64,000 bases of DNA from Cladobotryum mycophilum (lineage: Eukaryota > Ascomycota > Sordariomycetes > Hypocreales > Hypocreaceae): NCBI GenBank assembly GCA_036429605.1, contig CM071590.1, positions 4,216,001-4,280,000 of the forward strand. Reading direction: 5' to 3'. The notes under the pieces were generated by a model. The model was not told the origin of the DNA, did no database searches, and was given only the letters and a program-made list of their open reading frames with translations. Positions 10,826 to 22,883 of the stretch are shown in pieces. The translations under genes were made by a program, and so were the position numbers. Numbering within the stretch: the first letter of the stretch is position 1; every line of letters begins with the position of its first letter.

Positions 10826-11892
10826 GTTCTTTCTCTCTGCCGCAGGCCGCCACACTGCCTAGGAAGAACCAAGCTGTCAGTCAACTGTGTCTCTCTTTTC
10901 CCTGATACAGGGTTGCGGTGCGGTGCATCAAGGACCGGACGGCAGACCTCCCCTCCCCCCAAATATGACGAAGGCGCCATGCATGGATGGACGTTCTAAG
11001 ACGTAATAAGTTCCCTCGGCAAAGCTTGTGAAGGGTATTGTATGTTACTTCCCGAAATGCACGTGAAAAAAAGAAGGCTACTATATGCAGGACAGCACAA
11101 AAAACAAAAACGAATAAAGAATGATTGACGTTGGACGAGAGAAGGAAAATGGAAGCATCGTCAGGGACATGACACAGTACAAGGATAAGGTACATGGGCT
11201 CGTATATTGAGATTTACGTATCATTAAAGCGGCATTATACGTTTAATGAAAAGTTGGTACCTTGAATTTCGTACCCAACGCAGCTGCAAGGGCACGCGAC
11301 CCTACTCTTATTCGCTACAGCGTATCTTCCAGTTACAGGTACTAGTCCTACAAGTCGGTAAGATGCTGGATAAGGCACCTATGCCTACCTATGGATCCGC
11401 TTTTGCGAGAGGAGGAGACAAAATTACCTGTTCAATCGTATCATGAGATCTGTAATGTCATGCACCCATTTCTTGGAAGGGGGAGGGATGGAGGGGGCCT
11501 GTGCCCATGGAGTTACTAATGTATGTACTCCGTACTCCATATTTATCTCCCTACATACGGCCGGTCGTCAGCCGGACGGCATGTAGCATTCTCAACATCA
11601 TCGCCATCGTCATCGTCATCTAGAGTAGCGGTAGAGGTAGGAGGCATCCGCACGTACCTACGTATAAGTCTCTACGGCACGGATATCTCACCTCCATGCG
11701 GACCAAGTACCGGGAAGCAAGATTGGATTGCAGATGATGGGCGCGCGCTTGACGGTTTCTGATTGACTCAGGTTGATGGATAGCCATAGCATAGCATAGC
11801 ATAGATACTAGGTAAACGTTTGATGTTACTATTCACGGAGATGGGGAGGGAGTGAGCGATTGATTGCTCATTTCGGAGTACTAGTTGGTTGG

Positions 11893-11936
11893 GTATTATT
11901 AGTATTATTAGTATGTATTATTATTATTATTATTAC
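11893..11936. repeat. (ATT)n imperfect microsatellite
   Basis: Interrupted ATT units, perfect over roughly 11917-11935, followed by a C/T-rich tract at 11947-11974. Confidence 0.9.
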
Positions 11937-12632
11937 TTGAATTGTACTTCTTCTTCCTCTTCTTCTCCTCCTCTCATAGACAGGTCGATTGCTTCCGGCC
12001 AGTCGCCACAATGACCATCCAGTGGCCCCAACCCCAACCTCAGATGCAATGCATGATCGAAAGGGCGGAAGGGCCGACAAGGAGAAACACACACGACGAC
12101 GTCGGACCTTGGGCTTGGCAAGCAAGCAAAAAAAAAAAAAAGGTCACAGAGTCAAGGCATCAAGCGACCTTCTTTTCGATTTAAGCGGACGCGGGCATCA
12201 CTTCCAACCCTGGATCTCCACCCGGCCGCCTCTGAACCCAACGCACTGGAGATGCTTCCAGACTGGGAACCATTCCGTAGGACGAGCTAGCCGGGCCGTG
12301 CGATCCAGAAGAAGCCTCCCCCAGCAAGCCACCGCCCATTTTTGCTCGGAGTACTACCTATAGAAACACGGACCAAGACCAAAGAACAACACCAAGCAAG
12401 CCATGTCCGTGGTGCCTGAGAAACTCTCATGTGTGTATGGTGTGCCAAAAAAAAAAAAAAACATGGTGATCACTTCCATGGCGGGCAACTTTAATTGTTC
12501 ATTCCCCTTTTCTTCTCAAAGATTGACATGTGAGGTGTATGTAGGGCGAGACAGGGACAAGTCAAGGAACAAGGGTCTATCGTTTATCTTGATTCCATTC
12601 TCGCGCCCTCCGTGGCCGCCTGTCTCAGGACT

Positions 12633-12666
12633 CTTCTTCTTCTTCTTCTTCTTCTTCTTCTTCTTC
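12633..12666. repeat. (CTT)n microsatellite
   Basis: About 11 perfect trinucleotide units on the + strand. Confidence 0.95.
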
Positions 12667-13427
12667 CTCGCCCTCTTCTCTTTTTCTCACACTTTTATTA
12701 TCTGAGACGTGAGATGGATGGATGATGGATGTGCTCAGGGACGCCCGTAATGCAAGGTCACAATATGCCGTCCCCTCTTCCCCATCACTGATGCTACTCT
12801 ACTCCGTACCTCCACTTTTTCTAATATTTATGGAGACGGCTTCATACCTGTAATGATTTTTTTTCTCCTAGATCCCAAGTCAGCACTGACCATATTGCAA
12901 ACCAAAAAAAAATTAAGACCGGTGACATTTTTGTCAACGCGCGCCCCCGCGCGGCGAAAAGAAAGATGTAATGGATCTTGTCTTACTAGAGAGTCTCATC
13001 GAAGATGGAGGCGTCATGTCTCTTTCATCGTGCGTGTCTCTCTTGACCCTGATAACGACTTATTTGTCTTTAAACAGGGAAATAATCTTTCCGTCGAATG
13101 GCGCCATGTTTGATGGAGAGAGTCAAGACACAGTTTTTGAAAATAACGTCCCAAGGCTGTGTTTGTCAAACAGGTTTTTTTCCCCTTCCAAAGGGCGTCG
13201 TTGGCAAATGCTACACAAACACTACGCTCTTCAGTACATGTACATAAACTTGTAGGAATGGATGTTCAATTCATGGCCAGTAATTGGATGCCCTTTTGGG
13301 GACTCGGCAGACCCGGCACCAATTAGGGAATAAGAAGGTGTAGGCAGGTTAGGTGGCCAATCCGAGGTTCAAATCAACAAGTTCCATGTTCACCCGCATA
13401 CGAACCACACCAGAAAAGAGAAGCGCA

Positions 13428-13438
13428 ACACCACCACC

Positions 13439-13470
<32 letters not shown>
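13428..13470. repeat. (CCA)n followed by (TCA)n
   Basis: Two adjoining trinucleotide repeats, about 9 CCA units then 5-6 TCA units. They create a spurious Pro/Ser-rich open frame. Confidence 0.95.
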
Positions 13471-14032
13471 GTTTTGTTCAGTTGTCCATGTGCCCTTTTC
13501 TGTTTCTTGTTACTCTTCGCCACGCTGGTCAAATCTACGCCTTTTTGTGGCATTTCAACGATTCATTGTGGCGCCCGATGATTCTAGCCAAACAACATGC
13601 CCCGAGATCTCCTCTGCGCACGCACGGGAGAAAGCCTCTTGAAGCCGGCGCCTTTGCTAACACGATGGCTAGGTTGTCTTTCCGCCTCCCCCTCAAGCGT
13701 TCGCTGTCGAATTTTACGAGTGCCCTAGATATACGTGTGACCATTTAAAAATAGTCAAGGTACTTAGTGCAAGTGTCATTTTCTTGTCCCTGCATCGTCC
13801 GGGCGGCGTCATTTCTTATTTTTTCGGCGGCACTTCTTCGCACCATCTACTATCGTCTTCCTTGTTCATCTTCATCTTCATCTTCAGCGATCCAAAACAT
13901 GGCTACTCCAACGATGACACCAAGATAGATTAAATAAAATCTGACGGCGTCAAAAAGTGGTGTTCGGTATAACATGGAAGGGAAAGAAAGAAAAAACAGC
14001 CGCCAGGGAGAGACATCCTCCCACGGTAGAAC

Positions 14033-14060
14033 CTCTCTCTCTCTCTCTCTCTCTCTCTCT
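14033..14060. repeat. (CT)n microsatellite
   Basis: About 14 perfect dinucleotide units. Confidence 0.95.
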
Positions 14061-14683
14061 TGCTGATCCTAGGGCCTATTGCTACCACCTTGCACAACCT
14101 CAGTTGCAACGAGGTACAAATGTCACGTAGGGAAAACCCGAGGAATAACTACAAGTAGATTAGCCCACCCAGACCACGGCGAAGCCCTTGATGAAACATT
14201 ACGTGCAATAAAAAAAATTAAATAAAACTAATTAGTAGTTGCAAATCCAACTAATCCTGCTACACACCTTTTTGTTTTATTTTTGGGGCCACGGGGTTGA
14301 GCTTTTTTTTCTTTTTTTCTTTTTTTTTCTTTTTTTTTTTTTTGGCGAGGTGGCTCGCTCCGCTGCCTGTCCATGTAAAATTTTATTATTTGGGCCATGG
14401 TTTTTTTTTTCTTTCTCTGGTGGGACTTGATTTCAGCTGGGGTTGATTGGGGGGTTGTCAAGTTGGTTAGAGGCACTTCGCGTGGCTGGTCAGGCAGTGC
14501 AACACTAAATTCCCATCAAGCCACATTTCTTTTCTTCTCTCCGCTAAACTCCAAAACGACAAGCGTCAAGCGTCAAAGAGCCTGGAACCCCCCCCTTCCA
14601 ACCCCTCCAACCCTTCCGCGTCGACAAAAATGCACGCATTATTGGACTTGGCCACATGGTTCTGGAAAGCTTGGCATGTGGCT

Positions 14684-14686
<3 letters not shown>

Positions 14687-14720
<34 letters not shown>
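14687..14720. repeat. (GT)n microsatellite
   Basis: About 17 perfect dinucleotide units on the + strand. Confidence 0.95.
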
Positions 14721-14722
<2 letters not shown>

Positions 14723-15516
14723 AAAGGCAGGTTGAAAAGATTTTTGCCTGAATGGCTCCTGTAAATTACTTGCAGCTCAGTTTATGCTAGAGCGCCACCT
14801 TGATCACTTCCAGCTTTAGGAATCTTTGTTCGATTTTTTCCCCTTCTTCTTATTTCTCCTGCCACGTTTTACAGTAACAATACTCTACCACCCACATGAC
14901 CAGCTTCAATATCATCTATCCAACTTGAGGCTTTCATAACTGACATAATGTGATCAAACATCACCCTTGACTCCATCTTACAGCAGCAACTCTCCACGTC
15001 GTGTATACCCAAATCGGGTAGAGCCTGATAGTCAAAACGTCGTTATGATATAGGGTACGCTATAATATGCCATGTAGTCTATCAATCTGGCTAAACTATT
15101 AACAACCACTTCCTCCGGGCTCTCTTGGACGATCTTCGCGCCGTCGCCGCCAACTTGTCATCAAGTCATTGCATGCACCTAATAAATTCATCAGGGTTCC
15201 AGATTGGTCGCTAACAGCGGGAAGCATCCCATCCCATCTCCCCCCAGGAACCACTAAAGCCTTGGGGTTGTATCAGAATCCAAAGAGCCTCCACTAATAC
15301 CCAGCATTATTACTTTACCTTGTCCAGAAATCAAAAGGAGCTGCAGCCAACAGCGGCAGCTTTCTGTCTAGTCTACCCACTTCAATCTAAGCACCCCGCA
15401 ACACACCAGCTTCCAGCTTCCCTAACTTCGTCAACAGCCGAGGCTGCATCTGATATTGCCAACCGAACCCAACCCATCATCTCATCCCCTCCCCTCCCCT
15501 CCCCCATACATCCATC

Positions 15517-17453
15517 TTACAGCTTCGACTTGGTCCACAGCCCTTGCTTGTCTAACCCCGGATCCCCATCGAAAATGTCCCTATCCACACGCCGAGTATT
15601 AATCTGCGGGGGTTAGCACACACACGTCAGCAATAGGTACTTTTATTCTTGGTTGCTCCGGTCCATCGGTTAAGCATCGCCAAGAAAATAATCCGGGGAG
15701 CTGATAGCAGACAACACTATCGAATGCTCCATTTTCTTGGGGAAAATACAACCTGGAAAACCTGGGGGCGTCAACTTACGAATCTGGGGCCGAGCTCCGA
15801 AAGGTTCTTCGCTCCAAGCAGCCGCATGCATGTGGCCGTCTCCTCTTGCAAGACTAGACGTCCGAGACATCCCCCTCGGTTAGCCAAATGTCAACCTTCT
15901 CAAAATAAACGCAGTACAAGGGAGGAAATGCCGAGAATGATGTTGATATGGCGGTGACGATATGATGCAATTGCTCATCATCATTACCGCTTTTACCAAC
16001 CTCACCTGACGGCTTTCTTGTTTCGGATCGTAAATCTGAGCAATCGGGTTGGACTTACTCTGCAGTGTTCGCTCCACACCAGCTTGGCCTCCGGCTCCAA
16101 GGCCGAAGAGGGCCGCACGACCAATGCCTACAGCCTTGGCACCAAGGCAAAGCGCTTTGACGACATCCGTGCCCCGCTTGATTCCTCCATCGACGTAAAC
16201 TTCAATCTTGCTGAACACCTCGGGGCAGTACTTTCGAATTTCGAGCAAGACATGCACCGGAGGAGATACGGTGTCTAGAGCTCGCCCACCGTGGTTGGAA
16301 ATGATAATGGCCTTGACTTGTGGCGCATACTGGGCAGCAAGGTAGGCATCCTCATATGTATGAATACCCTTGAGCACAATGGGCAGCTTGGTATGCTTCG
16401 CCAACCATGGCAATGTCGTCTTCCATGTCAAGTCACTCGCCGTTCCGAAGAATAGCTGTTGGCCAACACCACCACCGCCGGGGAGCTTCTCCTGGCCGTT
16501 CTTAACACCAGCCTCTACAGTCAGCCCGCGGTCGAAGTTGGCCCTCTCATCGGTTTCACGCTTGCCTGGCACCGGAGCGTCGAGCGTCAGGACAATCATC
16601 TTGTACTTGTCGCTCATCGAGTTGATGCGTCGCAGCATCTCCTCGCTCCGCTCACGGCGGTTCTGGACATATATCTGCCACCCGAATACCTGACCTGGCA
16701 CCGCTTCCGCGACGATTTGCTCTGGCGTCATGGACGCATTGTTGGAGACCATCTGTAAAACACCAAACTTGGCCGCTGCCTTGGCAATGCCGAGTTCACC
16801 GTCTGGGTGGGCCAGCCTACCCATGGCAGCCGGGCTGACGTATATAGGCATGCCGACCTTGTGTCCCAGCAGCGTGGTTGACATGTCGCATTCAACGCAG
16901 TCAACAAAGACGCGCGGTCGCAGGATAATGTCCCGGTATACGGAGGTGTTGAATGCCTTGGTGATCATGTCATCACCGGCGGAGTAGTAGTAGGCCCATG
17001 CCTTCTTGGTGATGCGCTTGGTCGCCTCAGCTTCGAGGTCGTCGAGGTTGATGAGGTGTTCGAGGGGGTGGGCGCGTCGGCATCCCTGGAGACCTGCTCC
17101 TGCGTGGGAGGCTTCGCCTTGGTCAGGGTAGCTGCGTCAACCGGACCCAGCTTGGCCTCGGGCTTGAGGTGTTCTTCTAGCGTTCCCGGTGGGTGCACAG
17201 GATCAAAGTCTTCTGTGGCATCTTTGCCTGCCAGCGAGAGGATAATCTTTGCACCGCCCGGGTGGGAGGGCAGAAATTCGGTCACATCGTACACATTGCC
17301 GTAAAGGATGACCCAACAGCTGTCGGTGGTGTTGTGTTTGGCAACTTATCGAGAGGTGTAGTAGGTTAGCCGTCGTCGCTTTATGTGACTGTGTGTCACT
17401 GTGAAATCGGGGAGTTGCGCCATACCTTCTGCCGCGTCGAATTGCTTTGCCAT
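15517..17453 (-). CDS. L-lactate dehydrogenase (cytochrome b2 type), one frame break
   Basis: Four exons: 17453-17426, 17344-16059, 15853-15780 and 15603-15517, about 491 residues once one base is restored. The N-terminal cytochrome b5 domain starts at once (MAKQFDAAEVAKHN) and has heme-type His at ~37 (SHPGG) and ~60 (PVHPP). The FMN-dependent alpha-hydroxyacid dehydrogenase domain follows, with YVSPAAMGRLAHP, SNHGGRALD (catalytic His and substrate-binding Arg) and DGGIKRGTD. The last two small exons encode CMRLLGAKNLSELGP and NTRRVDRDIFDG and complete the family C-terminus. Such enzymes oxidise L-lactate and pass electrons to cytochrome c. No mitochondrial presequence is seen, so this may be a non-mitochondrial paralogue or act on another hydroxyacid. 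The frame changes at the G run 17064-17068 (C run on the coding strand); one extra base joins the linker to EHLINLDDLE. Confidence 0.88.
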
Positions 17454-18674
17454 GCTGCCTTGCCTTGCTCACTGTTTAGCTGCGATGAAGCATTGAAAGA
17501 AAACAATCATATGCGTTCAGACTCGAGAGGTCACCTGGGATCTTTATAAAACCAAGAGAAAGAAAAAAAAAAAAAAAGAGACAGGTCTACTGCTGACGAG
17601 CTTCTCACGAGTAATAAATCCGCTGACGAGGTGGGGGTTGTAGTAAGACGCGGGTGAAGGATGCTTTGGACAAGGCAAAATATTAAGGTGAACCCAGCTT
17701 CTGCCCCAGCCCACCTCTGCTAGACCGTGGTTCCGCTTGCTACCCCGTTCTCTCCCCAGCTGCTGAGATGGGGGGAAGGGTGGATATCCCACCAATTAGG
17801 ACGTCGTCGATCAGGCTGGAGGCGTCTTGATTGTGGGTTTTCTAGAAAAGATGTTTGGATGCCCAGATAAATTACAAACCAGCCGTGTTCATTTGGAACG
17901 AAGCCAATTGGTTAAGATAAGAAGCTCTCTCCCTCTCCCCCTCCGATCTCGTTCGAGATGTTGCAGGGTAGGCTTGTCCCGCAGAGGACGGTGTCAATTC
18001 CGTTGGCCTGGTATTGGACGGATGGAGACGGTATAAAGCGGGTTCTGGTTTCAATACTCCGTAGTTCTTTTTGATGTACTATTAAGTATTATTTCTCCTT
18101 TTTCTTTTTTTCCTTTCTTTTTGTTTTACCCAGAAATACTCCGCAGCGGTGCCTTGGCCAATTGATCCGGCTATAGTTGAATGTCATAGCCCTATCTGAA
18201 CGTACCTATAGAGACAAAGTGATATTAAAGTGAAAGGTCAGAAAAAAAGCCACCGAGTTCGGCGAATGGTTCTCGGGGATATGTACCCCGAAATAAACGG
18301 AGAAATCCACCCCCCCCCTTTCACCCCAACGAAATTCGGTAAAGCCCGCTTATAGCCGTTTGCTGACCTCATGCCAGTTCTTTCGGACAACCTAATCGGC
18401 TCCGTCATCAAGAGGCAAAAAAAAAACTAAAAAAAAAACTTGAGAGGCAGGCGGCTTCTTCAAAATTCTAGGTCTAAACGGAAAACTCACAAGGACGGAA
18501 TCACGACTAAGTTTTTTTTTTCTGTTTTTTTTTTTTTTTGTTTTCTCTACAGTGACGTTCTTTGTGGGAATTGTGCGATTAGTTACAGCATTTGCTATTT
18601 TCCTTCTTCTCCTTCTCCTACTTTTTCTTCCTTATAGAAGACGGAAACTCCACATTACAAAGGGGTTTGAAACA
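17454..18674. promoter_or_regulatory. Divergent promoter region between lactate dehydrogenase and JAC1
   Basis: About 1.2 kb without a gene. It holds A/T homopolymer tracts (17565-17577, 18100-18125, 18420-18440), a C9 run at 18309-18317 and a long T tract at 18511-18540, plus one copy of TACTCCGTA at 18055-18063. No defined operator can be supported. Confidence 0.4.
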
Positions 18675-19511
18675 ATGCGCTCAACCACCTTCTCTTCAAC
18701 GGCGCTGCGGGACGTTTCTCGGGTATGCGCACGATGCCGTCATGAAGCTACCCGAAGAGCCTCACTCCTCTCTCGAACAAGACGACCCTCCTCTATAGCA
18801 CCCGCGCATTCCACTACGCCATCTGTATCTGTGTCCATATCACCATCACTGCTACAAGCTTCCCCATTTTCAAGCACGCCATCATCATCCGCGCAGTCCA
18901 AACCAGCCGGCAAGAAACCTACCAAGCGCCCCTCTTCCTCTTCCCCCTCTACCTCCTCATACAAACCCCTACCAGCACAAACCTTCTACGACCTCTTCCC
19001 CGAGTCCCTCCCCGGCGGGCCCCCGCCCTCAGGCCCCTTCCCCATCGACAACCGCACCATCCGCCGCGAATTCCTCCAGCTGCAGGCCCGCGCGCACCCA
19101 GACATGCACCCCGCCGCCGACAAGGCCCGCGCAGAGGCCACGTCGGCGCACATCAACCACGCCTACAAGACGCTCACCAGCCCCCTCCTGCGCGCCCAGT
19201 ACCTCCTCTCCCTGAGGGGCCTCGACGTGGCCGACGACGAGAGGCTGCAGGTCAGGGACCCGGAGCTGCTGGACATGGCCATGGAGGCGCACGAGGAGAT
19301 CCTCGAGGCGGAGCGGGAGGAGGACATTGAGGCCGCCAAGAGCAGGAACGGGATCCGGCTAAGGGAGTGCGAGGCCACTTTGGAGGCGGCGTTTAGGGAG
19401 GACGACCTGGAGAGCGCCATGGAGGAGGCGGTGCGGCTGAGGTATCTGGTGAATATCCAGGAAGCGCTGGATAACTGGGAACTGGGCAAGCCCGTGGTGC
19501 TGGCGCATTGA
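18675..19511 (+). CDS. JAC1: Mitochondrial J-type co-chaperone Jac1/HscB
   Basis: Single exon of 278 residues from the ATG at 18675. This start gives an Arg/Ser/Thr-rich mitochondrial presequence (MRSTTFSSTALRD); an in-frame upstream ATG at 18552 would put a hydrophobic stretch before it and is less likely. A low-complexity Ser/Pro linker leads to the J domain (FYDLFPESLPGG to about residue 180) with the invariant HPD at ~141. The HscB oligomerisation domain follows (LLDMAMEAHEEILEA). In yeast and animals Jac1/HSC20 delivers the scaffold Isu to the mitochondrial Hsp70 and stimulates its ATPase during iron-sulfur cluster transfer. Length fits fungal members with a long targeting region. Confidence 0.93.
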   Translation: MRSTTFSSTALRDVSRVCARCRHEATRRASLLSRTRRPSSIAPAHSTTPSVSVSISPSLLQASPFSSTPSSSAQSKPAGKKPTKRPSSSSPSTSSYKPLPAQTFYDLFPESLPGGPPPSGPFPIDNRTIRREFLQLQARAHPDMHPAADKARAEATSAHINHAYKTLTSPLLRAQYLLSLRGLDVADDERLQVRDPELLDMAMEAHEEILEAEREEDIEAAKSRNGIRLRECEATLEAAFREDDLESAMEEAVRLRYLVNIQEALDNWELGKPVVLAH

Positions 19512-20145
19512 AGAAAAACACGCTCTCTCTCCCCTCCAACACACATGGCACAGATATGCAACATCACGCAGGGATGGGACACACGAGTCATGATAAAAAC
19601 GAACACGACATGACACGAGGAAGCCTCGAAGAAACGCCATAAACGCCTCCGTGGGGGGAGGGAGCATGATAAAACTAACCAACTTCACTCTTACACTTAG
19701 AACATGCTTTTTGGTTGTATGATATGGGTATATATATTGGATTCAAAAAAAGTGAGTGATATACATCACGTGTAAAATCATATAGATACAGAATATATAT
19801 GTTAAATATACAAAATAAGGATGCTTCCGTATAAAAAGAAGAAAGAAGAAGCGGAAGAAGAAGAAGAAGAGGAAGAAAAAAACAAGATAATAAATATCCT
19901 TCAGCTCGTTTCAAAGATGCCCGTGTCCTTATATATCCCTTTGTTCCTATATGTACCCAACGCCGGTTCATGCCCTTGACCATGCAGACTTTCCTCGAGA
20001 CAAAAACCTCTTCGTGTCGTAAGATAATTAAAGATAAAAAACAAAAACAAAAAACACCTAGTGTATCCGTACCCATTATATCAAGGGTGAAATAAGTAAA
20101 AAAAGAAAAAAAAGAAAAAAAAGAAATAAGCACATTCCGAATTGT
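19512..20145. other. Convergent 3' region of JAC1 and palF
   Basis: 634 bp, A/T-rich, with an AAG-rich tract at 19839-19880 and an A-rich tract at 20097-20125. Presumably 3' UTRs and polyadenylation signals. No gene seen. Confidence 0.4.
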
Positions 20146-22883
20146 TCAACGCTGATATGCCGGCAATTGTTCTCCGTGAATCTGATTTCCCTGTCCACTA
20201 GCACTTCTGCTGCCAGAGGGTCCCGCGATAGAACCATAGCCTGGATAGTCATCATTATCATCCAATACAGGAGCGGTGGGTTCCGCATCTGCTGATAAGT
20301 CATCTAATGTCGGCGCGCTGCCGGTTTCATGTCTTCGTTCCATGTCTTCTGGGAAGTCTGGCGGCGCGCTCGCCTCTTCCATCAATCTCCTCCGTTCACG
20401 TTCTTGCTTATCTTCCGCCGAGCCGGCCGCTGGGGGATCGGTAATTATGAGCTCTTCTTCAGGGGGCGCTGATGGGCCAGCGTTATCATCGCCGGGTGAA
20501 CGCCCGGCATCATAGTGATTAGGTCTGGGAGTTGCCTGGGCGTCATAGATATCATCATCATCTGGGGTCGGAGCTGGGCCAGCAACAGCGCCGGGAGGCT
20601 GACTCGGGAGCAGTCTAGTTTCTGCTTGCCGTATGCGGTCCTTTTCTGACAGGTTATTTTGGTCAGGCAACTGAGGCGGTGGTACGTATAATGGTGCGGG
20701 TCCGTTGGTATAGTGATTTGGTGGAGAGTAATCTGGACTGGCGGGCTGTGGTCGATATTGGTGAGAAGGAGGAGGTGATGAGTAGTAGTGTGATTGGCCA
20801 TTTGTATGTGGAGGGAAATAGCCTTGTGGTGGTGGTGGCTCGTTTGGGTGTGTGGAGTTATAACGTGCTTCTTCATAGCGAGTTGGTGTGGGAAAGAGAC
20901 CTTCATCGTCGTCACTCCCTCCCATGTCAAGCGTCCTCGGAGATTGAGAAACTTTGACATGTTTTCGGGAGACAGAGCTGTCTACTGTGCCAACGATGGA
21001 TTCCATCGACACCGATATGACGCCCTTTTGTCTCCTTAGCTGGGAGGTATCCACAATGCTGGCGTCTCTCCTAGATGAGAACATGTTCAAGTTGTGATCC
21101 GAAGCGCTGGTGCCAAATGCAAATCTTGACGAGTGACCACCTTGTAGCTGGCCTGATAATCTTCCTCCAAGGTCAACAATCACCTCGACTTGGTATTTGA
21201 ACGCGATCATGTCACCAGGCACTCCTCTGATGGTTGGAAATGAATCATCCGGAACCTTGACTGGAACGGTGATTGATGCCTGTAGTGTGACGGGGTCGAT
21301 GATGAGCGGCGCCGTCGTCTGGTCCAAGTCTTTGCGAAACATGCTGACTGAGCCGGCGGAAGAAAGAGACAACCCACTCAACCCTGTCCGTGATCTGGGA
21401 TAAATCTCATCCTTTTGTAACTTTCTCGCATCCTCCTTGCTAATATTGCTTGCAAATAGAGATGAAGACGGCGAGTAGTCAATCTTGCCCTGGCGAAACA
21501 AGGTAACGACGACGCCCGTCATGCTCTTAACACGCTTAACGTGCTGCACAGTGACCCTCACTGATACAATGTCACCCGGGAGGCAGCCTCCTTTGAGCAG
21601 TTCGATAGTGGCTGTGATGGTCTTGTCGTCCACCGCTTGCTGTTGAGCTGATGTAAAGGCTGTGCCGACCTGAGACAACTGTGGGAGGTCGCTGCGGCTC
21701 AGGGCGGTACTTATACTCCTGGCACTCTCACCACTGACTTCACTTTGGACGTCACATGAAGCAGGGCTGCGCTGGTCTGAAGGCTGGCTGTCGCGTATAG
21801 TGTCGTCGATGGTGACTGATTGTTCCAGCGATTCCACCTCGGACGCCAAGTCGTTAACCTCTGGCGCTACGGCGGTGCCCTTTTCCAAAGCCATTGACGA
21901 TTTCTTTTTCCTCGTGCGTTTCGAAATTGGTTCTAGAAATATTGTCCTGGGTCGTGGGGGTGGTAAGAGACTGACATTGATTCTTTCTGCCAGCATGACT
22001 TTTCTCTCGCAGGATATCGTCGGGGCGATTGATGTCGGTTTCGTCAACGTTGCCGTCACCATGTATGATATCGTTCCGCGCTCAAACTGTGTTGGCACTG
22101 TTAGCATTTTGTTTCTCCGCCCAAGCAAGGAACAGTAAATTGACAGGGCCTGCTGCTGGCGACTTACATCAATGCTGCTCGGTAGCCCCTTGTCTGGAAA
22201 TACCAACTCAAAATTGAACTCGTATTTGCCGGGATCCAACCTTCCTTCCCCGCACAAGACCACCTCATCTTGAAAGAGGCTCGCGAAGCCATTGCCATGG
22301 TATTGAGGGCGCGAGGAGCTACCGCCGGGGGTAAGGTGGTGGTGCCTTGAACTTTTGTTACGGCAGCGGAGTCTTTGAGCACGCGCACAAAGCCATGTAG
22401 TGTCACGACGAGATGTGTGAGCCGCAGGGCTTTGACGACGACGAGAACAACGGCACCGCGAACCGAGTCGCCTGCAACGTACTTTTTGTGTGGCTCGTCA
22501 CATCGTACGTGAAAGTCGGTCAGGTGGCGGGTGCGGCTGCGCAGGGGTAGATTCAACGGGAGGGATAGGCGCGACAGGAAGCTGGATCGCGGGGAGGACG
22601 TCGAAATCGAAGCGGACGCGGTGGGCGGAGCTGGTCTCGTAGTTGAAGAAGATGAGTCGGTAGTTGTCGTCGTAGTGCCGTTGCTTGCGGTGGGTGTAGA
22701 GGCGGCACCAGCGGCACCGCCATTATTTGAAGCAGTAGAGGCAGCAGCTGGAGCTCCGCCAGCCGTTGCGGCAGCTAAGGTGGCGCTCGCCGAAAGAGAG
22801 GGTGAAGAGCCCGACGCAGAAGCGGAAGCCGAAGTCGACGGTGTCGACAGGCGACCGTTGCCTCTAGAAGCTCCGAGAGGCAT
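20146..22883 (-). CDS. palF: pH-response arrestin PalF/Rim8, one frame break
   Basis: Two exons, 22883-22168 and 22086-20146 (intron 81 nt), about 885 residues. PalF/Rim8 binds the plasma-membrane pH sensor PalH/Rim21 and starts the ambient-alkaline signal that activates PacC/Rim101. A Ser/Ala-rich head is followed by the arrestin N domain (DFHVRCDEPHKKYVAGD, LTHLVVTLHGFVRV, GLPSSIDFERGTISYMVTA), the landmark EPISKRTRKKKS and the arrestin C domain (TITATIELLKGGCLPGD). A Pro- and Tyr-rich disordered tail follows. I chose the ATG at 22881-22883; the open frame runs a little further up without an ATG. The frame changes at the G run 22327-22331; one added base links the first strand block to QYHGNGFASLFQDE. 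No canonical PPxY motif is seen. Confidence 0.9.

Larger units (their letters stand above)
9105..15516. other. 6.4-kb gene-free region rich in simple repeats
   Basis: I find no supported gene on either strand. Open frames are short, repeat-driven and lack conserved motifs. The stretch holds many microsatellites (CT at 10795 and 14033, CTT at 12633, ATT near 11917, CCA/TCA at 13428, GT at 14687), T-rich blocks around 14301-14343 and a CAG/TAGC-rich stretch at 9710-9840. It lies upstream of the DUF3712-type gene and downstream of the lactate dehydrogenase gene. It could hold a long promoter, a non-coding transcript or decayed mobile DNA. Sequence alone does not decide. Confidence 0.5.

Noticed and set aside
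13353..13748. 131-codon Pro/Ser-rich open frame
   Set aside because: It is created by the CCA/TCA microsatellite and shows no conserved motif or splice signals.
15574..15720. Plus-strand start MSLSTRRVLICGG as a new gene
   Set aside because: It would need a ~25-nt intron, and it lies antisense to the last exon of the lactate dehydrogenase gene, whose splice sites and end fit the family.
18552..18674. Upstream in-frame ATG for JAC1
   Set aside because: It would add a hydrophobic stretch before the clear mitochondrial presequence; the ATG at 18675 gives the expected start.
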